The position numbers and the translations under genes are program-made. From positions 1 to 43,153 of the forward strand of contig JBEKVM010000039.1 in NCBI GenBank assembly GCA_049513975.1: 43,153 nucleotides of DNA, in the 5' to 3' direction. Below the pieces are notes generated by a model. That model was not told where the DNA came from and did no database searches. It was given only the letters and a program-made list of their open reading frames with translations. Shown piece by piece: positions 1 through 7,444 of this stretch; the stretch's first letter is position 1, and each line of letters starts with the position of its first letter. The DNA is from JBEKOF01 sp049513975 (GTDB lineage Bacteria; Verrucomicrobiota; Verrucomicrobiia; Limisphaerales; Palsa-1400).

Positions 1-2
1 TG

Positions 3-98
3 ACCTTGCCGATGATTCGCAAACAACTCCAAGCGGCGCTGATTCATCTCTCCGGTAAGTGCCCCTGGTGTCAGACGAAATTCGAAAACTCATCCTGA
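3..98 (+). CDS. Possible C-terminal end of a truncated gene
   Basis: An open frame enters from the left edge and stops with TGA at 96-98, giving about 31 residues that end in a Cys-Pro-Trp-Cys motif. It could be the tail of a protein starting outside the window. There is too little sequence to name a family, and another frame is not excluded. The structured repeat that follows it is consistent with a gene end here, but that is indirect. Confidence 0.25.
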   Translation, partial: TLPMIRKQLQAALIHLSGKCPWCQTKFENSS

Positions 99-121
99 CT
101 ACTTAACCGAGTATTACTAAT

Positions 122-187
122 CACTTGGCAAATGAAACTCCCCCGCATTGCCGAATACTCAATGCGGGGGAGTTTCATTTTACCAAG
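122..187. repeat. Long perfect hairpin of a dispersed structured repeat (copy A)
   Basis: Arms at 130-150 and 160-180 are perfectly complementary over 21 bases around a 9-base loop. Pairing resumes after a small bulge (CTTGG with CCAAG). A second copy at 37379-37428 has different stem bases that still pair. A common flank (tgtcgagaaaaaaga, then catttccaat) follows both hairpins. It lies beyond the 3' end of the minus-strand TlpA-like gene and may act as a terminator or 3'-UTR structure; that role is inferred. Confidence 0.75.
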
Positions 188-244
188 GGACTTAAATCTG
201 TCGAGAAAAAAGATTCAAGCATTTCCAATGAGACTGGAGCCAGA

Positions 245-311
245 ACGCCTCGTCAGCATGCCATGAACTGGTTTGCCGCGTGCGGCTACAGTTTTAATTA
301 AACCGCTCTAA
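245..311. repeat. Dispersed repeat motif abutting a stop codon (copy A)
   Basis: The segment running from CGCCTCGTCAG through AACTGGTTTGCC to AAACCGCTCTAA is repeated in diverged form at 37587-37653, and in part at 37315-37375. Here it runs into the stop codon of the minus-strand gene at 308. The copy at 37587-37653 likewise reaches the stop codon of the helicase gene. Together with the hairpin at 122-187 it forms one composite element. Confidence 0.65.
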
Positions 312-2710
312 TTCGCGCCGTGAGGAGCGAGGGCCGCGCTAATGGCCTGGTCAATGGCCGGGCCGCGCAGGTCGCGCGCCACGATTTTGCCGTCGGGGCC
401 GATGAGGAAAATGGCGGGGATTCCTTCCACGCCGTAGAGGTCCGGCACGGGGGATTTTTGCCATTCGCCGAGGAAACCCTGGATCCAGCGGATGTCGTTC
501 TTTTTGGCAAAGTCAATGGGCTGGGCGGCCTGCGCGTCCACGCTCAGGCTCATCATGGCGAAACGGGGGTCCTTGGAATGTTGGGCGAAGGCGGCCTTGA
601 GATTGGGCATTTCCGCCACGCACGGGCCGCACCAGGTGGCCCAGAAATCCACCAGGACAAACTTGCCGCGGAAGTCGGCCAGGCGCAAGGGATGGCCGTC
701 GGTGGTCATGGTTTCAAAGAGGGGGGCGGGGTCGCCGACGCGCAGGGCGAGGGCCTGCTGGAGGGCGATGAGGCCGAGATTGAGGCGGGGTGGGTCGGCG
801 GCGGCGGCCTGGGCGGCGTCAGAAATAGGATTGACAGTGATGTTGGTGGAGAGGGCGGCGAGCTTGCCGCCGCCCAGTTCGGGGGCTTCGCGCAATTGCA
901 CGCGGAGCTGGTATTTTCCGGGCGGGACATCCTCGAAGACGAAGGAGCCGTCCGGTTCGGCGGTGGCGGCGAAGGCGCGCTGGGCCCGCTGCCAGGCCTT
1001 GCCGGCGGGGGATTTCAAAAACTGGCCCAGCCACTTTTGCCGGGCGGCGTCATCGTCGAAACCGGGCATCTCGGGATCGGGAACGGAATCTGTCAATACT
1101 ATGGTCTGGCCGGCCTGCCAGTTGATCTTTTCGCTGTAACCGGGCACGGTCAGGCGCCCGGCCACGACCGAGGGGGTGCCTTTTTCCAGTTGGACATCCT
1201 GGCGCTGGTCGCCGTCGCCGGGCGACATCAACTCGGTGCTGGCCGGCAGATAGCCGGGCCGGCGAAATTCCAGGATGAAGGAGGTGACTTTTTGATCCAC
1301 CTCCACCAGGTAATCGCCGGTGGGGCCGGACACTTCTTTTTCGGCGTGGGTCGTGCCCTGGTCGGTGGTGAGATAAACGGTGACGGTGAATTTTTCGATG
1401 GGGGCATGGGTGGCGGCATCGGTGACCCTGCCATCCACGTCGGTTTTGCCGTTGGCTTTGCGGAGGGTGATGATTTTTTCGGAATCATCGGCGACAAGGG
1501 CCGGCTCGGAGCGGAGATTGTAGCCCTCGGCGGTGATGAGATAGGGATGCTCGCCGGAGGGAGCCGAATCCCACAGGAAACGGCCCTCGCTGTCGGTGGT
1601 GGCGCTCCAATCAAATTCGAGCGGTTCCAAATTCACGCGGTCCAGTTGCACGCTGGCCCCGGCGACCGGCTGGCCGGTTTCGTCCAGCACCCTGCCCTTG
1701 AAGATTTGGCCGGGCCGCATGGCGACTTTGAGTTCGGGCATGGGATTGGTGATGGCGAGGGCGAGGGTTTGCGGCTCCAGCCCTTTGGCCTGGAGGGTGA
1801 GCACCAGGCCGCCCGGCAGCAGGTTGGGGATTTTGAAGCGGCCGGCGCCGTCGCTTTGCAGGACGGCGGCGGGATTGCGCCACTCATGGTTGAGAGTGAT
1901 GCCCACCCCGGGCACCGGCTTGCCACTGCTGTCAACAATTAGTCCCGACACGGTCACGCCATGGCCGACGACCAGGACGGCCGTGCCGGCCAGCAATTCG
2001 GCGGCGGGCAGGCGCACGACCCCGTCCCCGCCCGCGGTGGAACCTTCGCAGCCGAAGGTGACGGGAAGGAAATCGGGCTGGACCACGCGGAAAACGAGGT
2101 TGGAAAAATCCTGGGGGAGATGATTGCACTGCCAGCGGCCATTTTCGTCGGTCCGCTCGTTATGGAAGTTGGGGGCGATGAGGGTGCGTTCGCGCTCGGC
2201 CGGGCTGGCGGGATTGACGCCGGAGAATTTGATGATGGCGCCGGCCAGCGGCTGGCCGTCCGAACTTTTGAGCACGCCGCCGATGGTGGCGGCCTTTTCC
2301 ATCCTGGCGGTGTATTCGGCGGGAATGTCCTCGAACTTGTCATAGCGGGATGCGGCCCAGGTGATGGTTTTGGCCACGTAGCCGTCCTTGGTGATGGTGA
2401 TGATATAGCTGAAATCATTGGTCGCCGGCTTGGGCATGGCAAAGGAACAACTGCCGGCGTCGTCGGTCACGAGACTGCCTCTGACCCAGGCGCGGATTTT
2501 GACCCCCGGCACGGGCGCGGCCGTGATGGAATCGAGCACGCGCAAGCGCATGGAGGTTTTATTGGTTTCAGCGGGGGCGGCAGGGGCGGCCGGGTCAATC
2601 GTGGAGGCTGGCGGGGTCTGGGCCGTGGCGCCCTGGCACGCCGCCCAAAGAAAGGCCAGGGCCAGGACGGGCGCGCGGGCTGAATGGCCCGGCTTTAGTT
2701 TGATATTCAT
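308..2710 (-). CDS. TlpA-like thioredoxin protein with carboxypeptidase-regulatory-like repeats
   Basis: A protein of 800 residues, starting at the ATG at 2710; the longer open frame upstream runs through repeats and is unlikely to be coding. Residues 1-31 form a signal peptide (charged start, hydrophobic stretch, ATAQ), so it is exported. The middle contains several beta-sandwich repeats of the carboxypeptidase regulatory-like type, with recurring 'G.V.D..G.PV.GA.V' signatures. The last about 135 residues are a TlpA/AhpC-TSA thioredoxin fold with the redox motif WCGPC (cysteines 694 and 697) and a cis-proline motif GIPAIFLI. Such proteins reduce disulfides or handle envelope redox chemistry. 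The partner is unknown and the gene stands alone. Confidence in the fold is high, in the role low. Confidence 0.85.
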   Translation of the reverse strand: MNIKLKPGHSARAPVLALAFLWAACQGATAQTPPASTIDPAAPAAPAETNKTSMRLRVLDSITAAPVPGVKIRAWVRGSLVTDDAGSCSFAMPKPATNDFSYIITITKDGYVAKTITWAASRYDKFEDIPAEYTARMEKAATIGGVLKSSDGQPLAGAIIKFSGVNPASPAERERTLIAPNFHNERTDENGRWQCNHLPQDFSNLVFRVVQPDFLPVTFGCEGSTAGGDGVVRLPAAELLAGTAVLVVGHGVTVSGLIVDSSGKPVPGVGITLNHEWRNPAAVLQSDGAGRFKIPNLLPGGLVLTLQAKGLEPQTLALAITNPMPELKVAMRPGQIFKGRVLDETGQPVAGASVQLDRVNLEPLEFDWSATTDSEGRFLWDSAPSGEHPYLITAEGYNLRSEPALVADDSEKIITLRKANGKTDVDGRVTDAATHAPIEKFTVTVYLTTDQGTTHAEKEVSGPTGDYLVEVDQKVTSFILEFRRPGYLPASTELMSPGDGDQRQDVQLEKGTPSVVAGRLTVPGYSEKINWQAGQTIVLTDSVPDPEMPGFDDDAARQKWLGQFLKSPAGKAWQRAQRAFAATAEPDGSFVFEDVPPGKYQLRVQLREAPELGGGKLAALSTNITVNPISDAAQAAAADPPRLNLGLIALQQALALRVGDPAPLFETMTTDGHPLRLADFRGKFVLVDFWATWCGPCVAEMPNLKAAFAQHSKDPRFAMMSLSVDAQAAQPIDFAKKNDIRWIQGFLGEWQKSPVPDLYGVEGIPAIFLIGPDGKIVARDLRGPAIDQAISAALAPHGAN

Positions 2711-2791
2711 AAGCGACGCAGACCTGCCGGTAATATGCCCGTTTGCCGGAGAGTTGCAACCCGGAAACGAACGGGAAAGCGGGCTGGGGGT

Positions 2792-2903
2792 GCATTTCAC
2801 TTTTTTGGGTTCCCCTCGTAATCCTAATCTTAATCCTAATCCTGCCCCCCCTTTCGAGATTAGGATTAAGATTAAGAAAACACCACCCAAAAAAGTGAAA
2901 TGC
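2792..2903. repeat. Nested inverted repeat with GATTAR hexamer core
   Basis: Outer arms 2792-2810 and 2885-2903 (GCATTTCACTTTTTTGGGT and its complement) are perfectly complementary over 19 bases. Inside, 2819-2844 carries AATCYT hexamers and 2856-2879 carries the complementary GATTAR hexamers, so the whole element can fold into one long cruciform or hairpin. Related hexamer tracts occur at 3038-3064, 24599-24626 and 29661-29741. It lies just upstream of the TlpA-like gene. Confidence 0.75.
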
Positions 2904-2934
2904 GCTCGCGGGTTGGAATGGAGTGGTGGAAGTG

Positions 2935-3210
2935 CGGAATGCAGAATGCAAAATGCAGAGTGCAAAATGTGGGCAATCCGCGAATTTGACCGTTTTGGCG
3001 AGAAAGGCGGTTTGGTGCATGGGAAGCCCACCCCCGGGATTAGGATTACGATTGAGATTAGGAGAGGCTTCAAGGTTGGGTGCATGGTACGCCCCCCCCT
3101 CCCCCCTGGGTCGCAAATCCGAAATCCGAAATCCGAAATCCGAAGCGCATGACAGCCCCCCCTCCCCCCCCGGGGGGCCGGAAGTGGAATTAGGTGGAAT
3201 TAGGTGGAAA
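2935..3210. repeat. Cluster of short tandem repeats (7-, 6- and 10-base units)
   Basis: This gene-free stretch holds, in order: a 7-base tract GCRRART at 2935-2970; a GATTAR hexamer tract at 3038-3064; a 7-base tract AAATCCG at 3114-3143; and a 10-base unit GTGGAATTAG repeated at 3184-3209. Poly-C runs lie between them. Open frames through this region are made of repeat units and are not convincing genes. From 3210 to about 3464 nothing recognisable is seen. Confidence 0.7.
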
Positions 3211-3464
3211 CAACTGAAAATCTCCTGCCACTCCACCTTCACCTTGCTGCGGCGCGAAATGCCGGATGGACGGACCGGGCTGACAGGGACCGCCGTGGAC
3301 GCCGTCCCAACCCTGGACATCCGGCCCTGGCCCCGCGCCTCTACGTTCCTTGCACTCACACGCAAAGTTTATCAATTAAGTCCAAATTGTCAAAGGAAAA
3401 ACGCTGAAAAGGGCGGATTTTTACAAGGGCCTGAGCATTAGACACTTGCGTATCCAGCCCATCG

Positions 3465-3891
3465 CATAGTGGGAAGGTGCGTTACCTCGGACTGTCCGAA
3501 GCGGCACCTCCGACGATCCGCCGCGCCATGAAGGCCAACCCTATCAGCGCATTGCAGACGGAGTATTCCCTGTGGACGCGCGATGTGGAGGCGGAAATCC
3601 TGCCGGTCTGCCGGGAACTGGGAATTGGCTTTGTGGCCTACAGGCCCTTGGGCCGCGGCTTCCTCAGTGCGAAATTCAAGAAGTCCGGGGACCTGCCGCC
3701 TGGCGATGGCGCCGTAACTCGCCGCGGTTCCAGGAAGACAATTTCGTGCGCAACCGGGAACTGGTGGAGCGGATTGAATCGCTGGCCATGCGGAAGAAAT
3801 GCACGGCGGCGCAACTCGCTTTGGGCTGGCTGCTTGCCCAGGGCGGCGATATCGTCCCGATACCCGCCACCAAACGGCGGAAATATCCGTG
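3465..3891 (+). pseudogene. Aldo/keto reductase remnant (frameshifted, truncated at both ends)
   Basis: The frame opening near 3465 encodes a stretch typical of the middle of AKR13-type aldo/keto reductases (RYLGLSEA, ISALQTEYSLWTRD, LGRGFLSAKF). Homology then jumps frame at about 3706, where one base appears lost, and continues as SPRFQEDNF, QLALGWLLAQGGDIVPIPAT and KRRKY. Roughly the first 140 residues and the last 40 of the usual 330 are missing. The homology ends only about 25 bp from the stop of the AT-rich nuclease gene, so the boundary looks like a recombination or insertion scar. The remnant is on the strand opposite to the island genes. Confidence 0.75.
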
Positions 3892-3916
3892 TTTATGCTG
3901 TTAAGCTTTCAGGCTG

Positions 3917-4906
3917 TTATTCCCATTCTTTACCTTTCAACTGTTCGGCAACATCTTTGGCGTCGGTAAACTGTTTAAGAATGTCCTTTAAATTGAAATT
4001 ACGGGCACCCCATATTCCACCAGGAGTCGTCTTTGTATAATTCGTGTCAAACCCTTCTTTCCCACAGAAGAACCTGTGCCCGTCTGTAATGTCGTATCCA
4101 CAATCATGTTTAGCCTCTGCGATCATTTCGACTATATCTTTATCGTGTTCATCCGTTTGCCTGCCCTGAATGAAACTTTTTGTAAGTTTGCCACCCTTCA
4201 ATTTAACATCAAACACGCTGTCCACTGCAAAGATAAATTGAACCCTTTTGTCATCATATATGCCAACAAAGGAATGCTTCGTATAACCACGGTCTGATGG
4301 ATGAAAATACATGGCGTATTTTCTATTTACGTCAACGCTCTGACCGCAAGGCACGACACGCATGAGGTATTTAGACTGATCAGATAATCCAGCATCATTG
4401 CAGTATTCGATATAATCATCTACAAGTGCCTTCATCTCGAATTCGTAATCCTTGAAAAGTCCACCCACGGCAAGGCAGATGTCTTCATAGGTCACGTTTT
4501 TGAAGACAATGTGCGGATTGTGGGCTGCGAGTTTCTTTTTGATATTAGCCTCGTGTTTCCCGTCAACTTTCTCTCTTGTGACCAAGAGGAGGACTTTTGT
4601 TGATTCATCGCCGAATCCCGCCGCGTGTTTTAAAAGTTGAGCATCGCTGATGCCCGAATCCACTTTTGCTTCGATCAGTATTTTAAAGCTCCTTTGGACA
4701 ATAGCCGCATCTGGGACGGAGCTTTCCCCGTGTTGCTGTTGGTTGATTTCTATACCAATCGCAATCTCCTCACCTGTAATTTGGTTCAACAAGATTGACG
4801 CTTGCGTTGGAGAGTGGTTATAAATTCTGGCGAAGAGCTGCAAAGTATTGTTTGTAACAACGTTTTCATACCCCGCATATCGTTGAAAGATGTGAATTTT
4901 TGCCAT
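3917..4906 (-). CDS. PD-(D/E)XK nuclease-like protein, candidate effector of the adjacent cyclase
   Basis: A protein of 329 residues without signal peptide or membrane segments, so cytoplasmic. The first about 110 residues look like a PD-(D/E)XK nuclease: an early helix with E14 in YENVVTNN, then D66 in VPDAA, E79 and K81 in LIEAK, and Q90 in the following helix, in the canonical order and spacing for metal-dependent DNA cleavage. Residues about 175-310 form a second domain with motifs YFHPSDRGY, FVGIYDDK, HRFF and GGIWGARNF, which I cannot assign; it could bind a ligand. It lies 30 bp downstream of a nucleotide cyclase gene, is co-oriented and likely co-transcribed. Base composition is visibly AT-richer than the surroundings. 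The inferred role is a cyclic-nucleotide-activated nuclease in anti-phage defence. A type II restriction-like enzyme is the alternative, but no methyltransferase is nearby. Confidence 0.7.
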   Translation of the reverse strand: MAKIHIFQRYAGYENVVTNNTLQLFARIYNHSPTQASILLNQITGEEIAIGIEINQQQHGESSVPDAAIVQRSFKILIEAKVDSGISDAQLLKHAAGFGDESTKVLLLVTREKVDGKHEANIKKKLAAHNPHIVFKNVTYEDICLAVGGLFKDYEFEMKALVDDYIEYCNDAGLSDQSKYLMRVVPCGQSVDVNRKYAMYFHPSDRGYTKHSFVGIYDDKRVQFIFAVDSVFDVKLKGGKLTKSFIQGRQTDEHDKDIVEMIAEAKHDCGYDITDGHRFFCGKEGFDTNYTKTTPGGIWGARNFNLKDILKQFTDAKDVAEQLKGKEWE

Positions 4907-4936
4907 ATCATGGAGGGTACAAGGAAACCTATTGGC

Positions 4937-5899
4937 TTATTGCTTTCTCTTACCTGTTCTCTTCTGACCTTTTGCCTTATCCCCAAGTTCGCCTATGGTC
5001 GGCTGGGGTAGATTTACAACAGGTATATCGCTAATTGCATCAGTCGTTTTACCCATCTCGAAGATCTTGGCCATGCCTTCCATTGAACTTAGAAATGCAT
5101 TTACATCAATGTTGAAATTGCTGGCGTCTGGTAATGGAAATGGAAATGGCAAGCCCAAGGATTGCATTTTAAGGACCGTTTTGTTCATTCTCTGCATCGC
5201 CATCAATGATCCTATTGGAGCACTATTCAAATAGGATTCGCTTGTGTCAATGTATTGGTAAACATTGATTTTAGATCCGTGTTTTATGGGCGCATTCTTG
5301 AACTCTAGGAACTTATCACCAAGTGTAGGATCGTTAACCAAAGCGATTAGTTGTCGGTAAGCATCCTCGGTAAGAATAATCTGATTAGGATCTGCCAATT
5401 TCATAACACGCGCTGCCATGTTAATTGCATTTCCAGCTACGTTATAGTTACCGTTGAGATCCTTATAGAGAACCACTTTTCCTTCAGCGATGCCTAGAGT
5501 GATTTGGAAAAATGGGTGACAATTGCACCATTTCTGTTCCTTGAATTTATCACACGAGCCTTCTTTGTTGAGTTCTTCAATCGCTTTTAGGAGGTTTAAG
5601 GCAAAGGACAAGTGAACATCGTTAAGTCCATCGAATGCAAAGACAATTGCAGCACCGTCTCCTGAAGGAATGCGAATTACATCGGTATTGAAGTTTATCT
5701 CGTTGGATTGGATGTAGCTTATTAGTTTTGACGCCGTGCTTTCAAGAGCCTTCTTGAGCGATCGCACGAATCCATCTACAACTTCTGCCTGCATTTGAGA
5801 ACGCCTTTTGGAGTATGAGACAATATCGGCAAAGACTACCTTGGCGTTTAAGGTTCTGTTTTGATGGTCGTAAATTCTATCGAGCAGTTGGGATGGCAT
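4937..5899 (-). CDS. Class III nucleotide cyclase (Pycsar-like candidate)
   Basis: 320 residues from the ATG at 5899; in-frame alternatives are ATG 5941 and GTG 6025, and none has a clear Shine-Dalgarno. Residues 17-220 match the class III adenylate/guanylate cyclase domain: first metal aspartate D25 in FADIVSYS, second D81 in SGDGAAIVF, and the transition-state pair N160 and R164 in AINMAARV. The adenine-selecting Lys/Asp positions are I77 and N153, and no guanylate Glu/Cys pair is visible, so the substrate base is uncertain. A Cys-rich insert (C116, C125, C127) and a roughly 100-residue C-terminal extension ending in a basic tail are unusual. There is no membrane anchor or sensor domain. 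It is the first gene of a two-gene unit with the nuclease at 3917-4906, as in Pycsar loci, where a pyrimidine cyclase precedes the effector. Confidence 0.8.
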   Translation of the reverse strand: MPSQLLDRIYDHQNRTLNAKVVFADIVSYSKRRSQMQAEVVDGFVRSLKKALESTASKLISYIQSNEINFNTDVIRIPSGDGAAIVFAFDGLNDVHLSFALNLLKAIEELNKEGSCDKFKEQKWCNCHPFFQITLGIAEGKVVLYKDLNGNYNVAGNAINMAARVMKLADPNQIILTEDAYRQLIALVNDPTLGDKFLEFKNAPIKHGSKINVYQYIDTSESYLNSAPIGSLMAMQRMNKTVLKMQSLGLPFPFPLPDASNFNIDVNAFLSSMEGMAKIFEMGKTTDAISDIPVVNLPQPTIGELGDKAKGQKRTGKRKQ

Positions 5900-6067
5900 A
5901 AGAATCGCTTTTATGGGCTTAATGCATAAACTGTGAGTCATTTTGAAGTAATTGCGGGTTTTTGCAAGCCTTATTTTGATAAGCTCATCGGCTCCACGAC
6001 GATGCCCAAGGCTCGTCCCCGCCACAATGGGCTACACTGATGAGGAGAATCGCTGTCGCTCGCTGGC

Positions 6068-6187
6068 TTATTGTGACGCATAATGTGAGAAACTTCGCGG
6101 GAGTTGCTTGAAAAGGTCATCCAAGCCCTCCGCGCCGATACCGCCGGCCGCGAATTCCTTCAGTTTCAATTGCAATTCATTGGCCAT
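6068..6187 (-). CDS. Small ORF upstream of the cyclase, 39 aa
   Basis: The ATG at 6187 is preceded by a strong Shine-Dalgarno (GGGAGG about 5 bases upstream) and encodes 39 residues beginning MANELQLKLKEF and ending SFSHYASQ. It reads like the N-terminal helix of a small soluble protein. It is co-oriented with and upstream of the cyclase. It could be a genuine small gene, an antitoxin-like leftover, or the start of a truncated gene. No family recognised. Confidence 0.35.
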   Translation of the reverse strand: MANELQLKLKEFAAGGIGAEGLDDLFKQLPRSFSHYASQ

Positions 6188-6220
6188 ATTCCCTCCCAAG
6201 CCGCGCCTCTGATCCTTTTA

Positions 6221-6352
6221 TCATTTACAATTTCCCCCGCCTGCTTTCCGACGCGAACCAGTTCGCGCATCGCTCCGACGGTTTAGAATCTCATCCAAAA
6301 CAATAATATCGTTGGCTGACATAGGCAAATCGGTGATTGGCAGGGAAATCAT
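6221..6352 (-). CDS. Small ORF, 43 aa, possibly a broken gene
   Basis: The ATG at 6352 follows a GGAGG about 6 bases upstream and encodes MISLPITDLPMSANDIIVLD followed by a basic tail. A second frame (start near 6270) reads MRELVRVGKQAGGEIVND and looks like better protein. This suggests one frameshifted gene running into the small ORF at 6068-6187. No family recognised. It may be a remnant cut when the cyclase-nuclease island arrived. Confidence 0.3.
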   Translation of the reverse strand: MISLPITDLPMSANDIIVLDEILNRRSDARTGSRRKAGGGNCK

Positions 6353-6471
6353 TGGGCACCTCCCCGCCTAAAGTCAATCCTATTTGGGTAGGCAAAAGTT
6401 GCCGGTTTGAGCTTTAAATTTGAAATTAGGACACTACCCCCACCCTGGCAACCCACCCTAATGGGAGACCC

Positions 6472-6604
6472 CTTTTAAAGGGCGCATCTTGATATGACCA
6501 CCATTGGATGGGTGAAACCCCTCTCCCTAACCCTCTCCCCACTTCGTGGGGCGAGGGAACTGGCAAATCGCATGGTGGTGGCACCAAGATGCGCTCCTTT
6601 TAAA
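6472..6604. repeat. Imperfect 33-bp terminal inverted repeat element
   Basis: Arms 6472-6504 and 6572-6604 (TTTTAAAGG, CGCATCTTG, CCACCAT and complements) pair with few mismatches. They enclose a CCCTCTCCC-rich core with a CCCC-ACTTCGT-GGGG hairpin. The size (133 bp) and ends suggest a MITE-like or REP-like element. It lies directly upstream of the promoter of the oxidase operon and could influence it. The stretch 6353-6471 shows no gene. Confidence 0.55.
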
Positions 6605-6622
6605 AAAACCAGAAAAAGGGGC

Positions 6623-6651
6623 TTGTGAAAGAATTCACAATGTGCTAGAAT
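6623..6651 (+). promoter_or_regulatory. Sigma-70-like promoter overlapping a palindrome
   Basis: TTGTGA at 6623-6628 and TAGAAT at 6646-6651 are separated by 17 bases, close to the -35/-10 consensus. The palindrome TTGTGAAAGAATTCACAA (6623-6640) covers the -35 and spacer and is a plausible operator site. It sits 65 bases before the ATG of the first gene of the cytochrome oxidase operon. Read from sequence only. Confidence 0.5.
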
Positions 6652-6715
6652 AGCACCCGCGCCTACAGTTGTGCGCGTGAATCTTGAGGTTTGTCTCAAG
6701 GGAGCAGTTTTAACT

Positions 6716-7444
6716 ATGAAGAAAACTATTGCAGTACTCGCGACCTTCGCGCTGGCCGGTTCGTGGCAAATGGCTCCGGCGGCGGATGTGACTGGAAAAG
6801 TGACCCTGAAAGGAACGCCTCCTCCGGAAATCCCCATCACTTTCACCGATCAGTGCGGCCCGCTGCATCCGACCAACGTGACGACGCGGCGTTATGTGGT
6901 GGGCAAAGACAATGGATTGAAGGATGTCTTTGTGTATATATCCAAGGGCTGCGAAGGGAAGACGTACCCGGCCCCCGCCGAGCCGGTGGTGCTGGATCAA
7001 ACGCAATGTTTGTACCAGCCGTATGTGATGGGGATGATGGCGGGGCAGAAGCTGCAGATAAAGAATTCCGACACCTTCATGCACAATGTTCATGCCTCGC
7101 CGCTGGCGGCGGATGGGGCGGAGGCCTTCAACATTCCCCAGAATGCGGGCCAGGTGAATGAGAAGACTTTCACGCACCCGGAGGTTCTGGTGAAATTCCA
7201 GTGCGACGTTCACAATTGGATGTTTGCCTATATCGGCGTGATGAGCAACCCGTATTTCGCCGTGACGGACGCGGATGGCAATTTCAAAATCCCCAATTTG
7301 CCGCCGGGAGATTATACCCTCACCGCCTATCATCTGAAAACGCACGGCAAGACTTCGACGGGAGTTTCGCAGGCGATCAAGGTGGAGGGCGACAAGGCGG
7401 TGACCGCCAACTTCACGGTGGAAGTTCCGCCCCCCGCGCCCTAA
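6716..7444 (+). CDS. Cupredoxin-like secreted protein heading the oxidase operon
   Basis: 242 residues from ATG 6716, with GGGAG upstream. Residues 1-23 are a signal peptide (ending APAAD). The middle resembles plastocyanin-type cupredoxins, with possible copper ligands in DTFMHNVHAS (His) and FQCDVHNWMFAY (Cys, His, Met). The C-terminal part carries a carboxypeptidase-regulatory-like stretch (TDADGNFKIPNLPPGDYTLTAYH). Proteins of this type are often called methylamine-utilisation-like. Its place as first gene of the operon, with a stop codon overlapping the ctaA start, suggests a periplasmic electron carrier or copper donor for the oxidase. The role is inferred. Confidence 0.8.
   Translation: MKKTIAVLATFALAGSWQMAPAADVTGKVTLKGTPPPEIPITFTDQCGPLHPTNVTTRRYVVGKDNGLKDVFVYISKGCEGKTYPAPAEPVVLDQTQCLYQPYVMGMMAGQKLQIKNSDTFMHNVHASPLAADGAEAFNIPQNAGQVNEKTFTHPEVLVKFQCDVHNWMFAYIGVMSNPYFAVTDADGNFKIPNLPPGDYTLTAYHLKTHGKTSTGVSQAIKVEGDKAVTANFTVEVPPPAP

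Noticed and set aside
112..187. CRISPR repeat interpretation of the palindromic sequences
   Set aside because: Copies are far apart, not regularly spaced, and no cas gene is present.
320..1942. Long plus-strand open frame of 540 codons opposite the TlpA-like gene
   Set aside because: It is glycine-rich antisense shadow; the minus strand has a signal peptide and a WCGPC thioredoxin motif.
2711..3085. Upstream extension of the TlpA-like open frame
   Set aside because: It translates tandem repeats and a hairpin; the ATG at 2710 gives a proper signal peptide.
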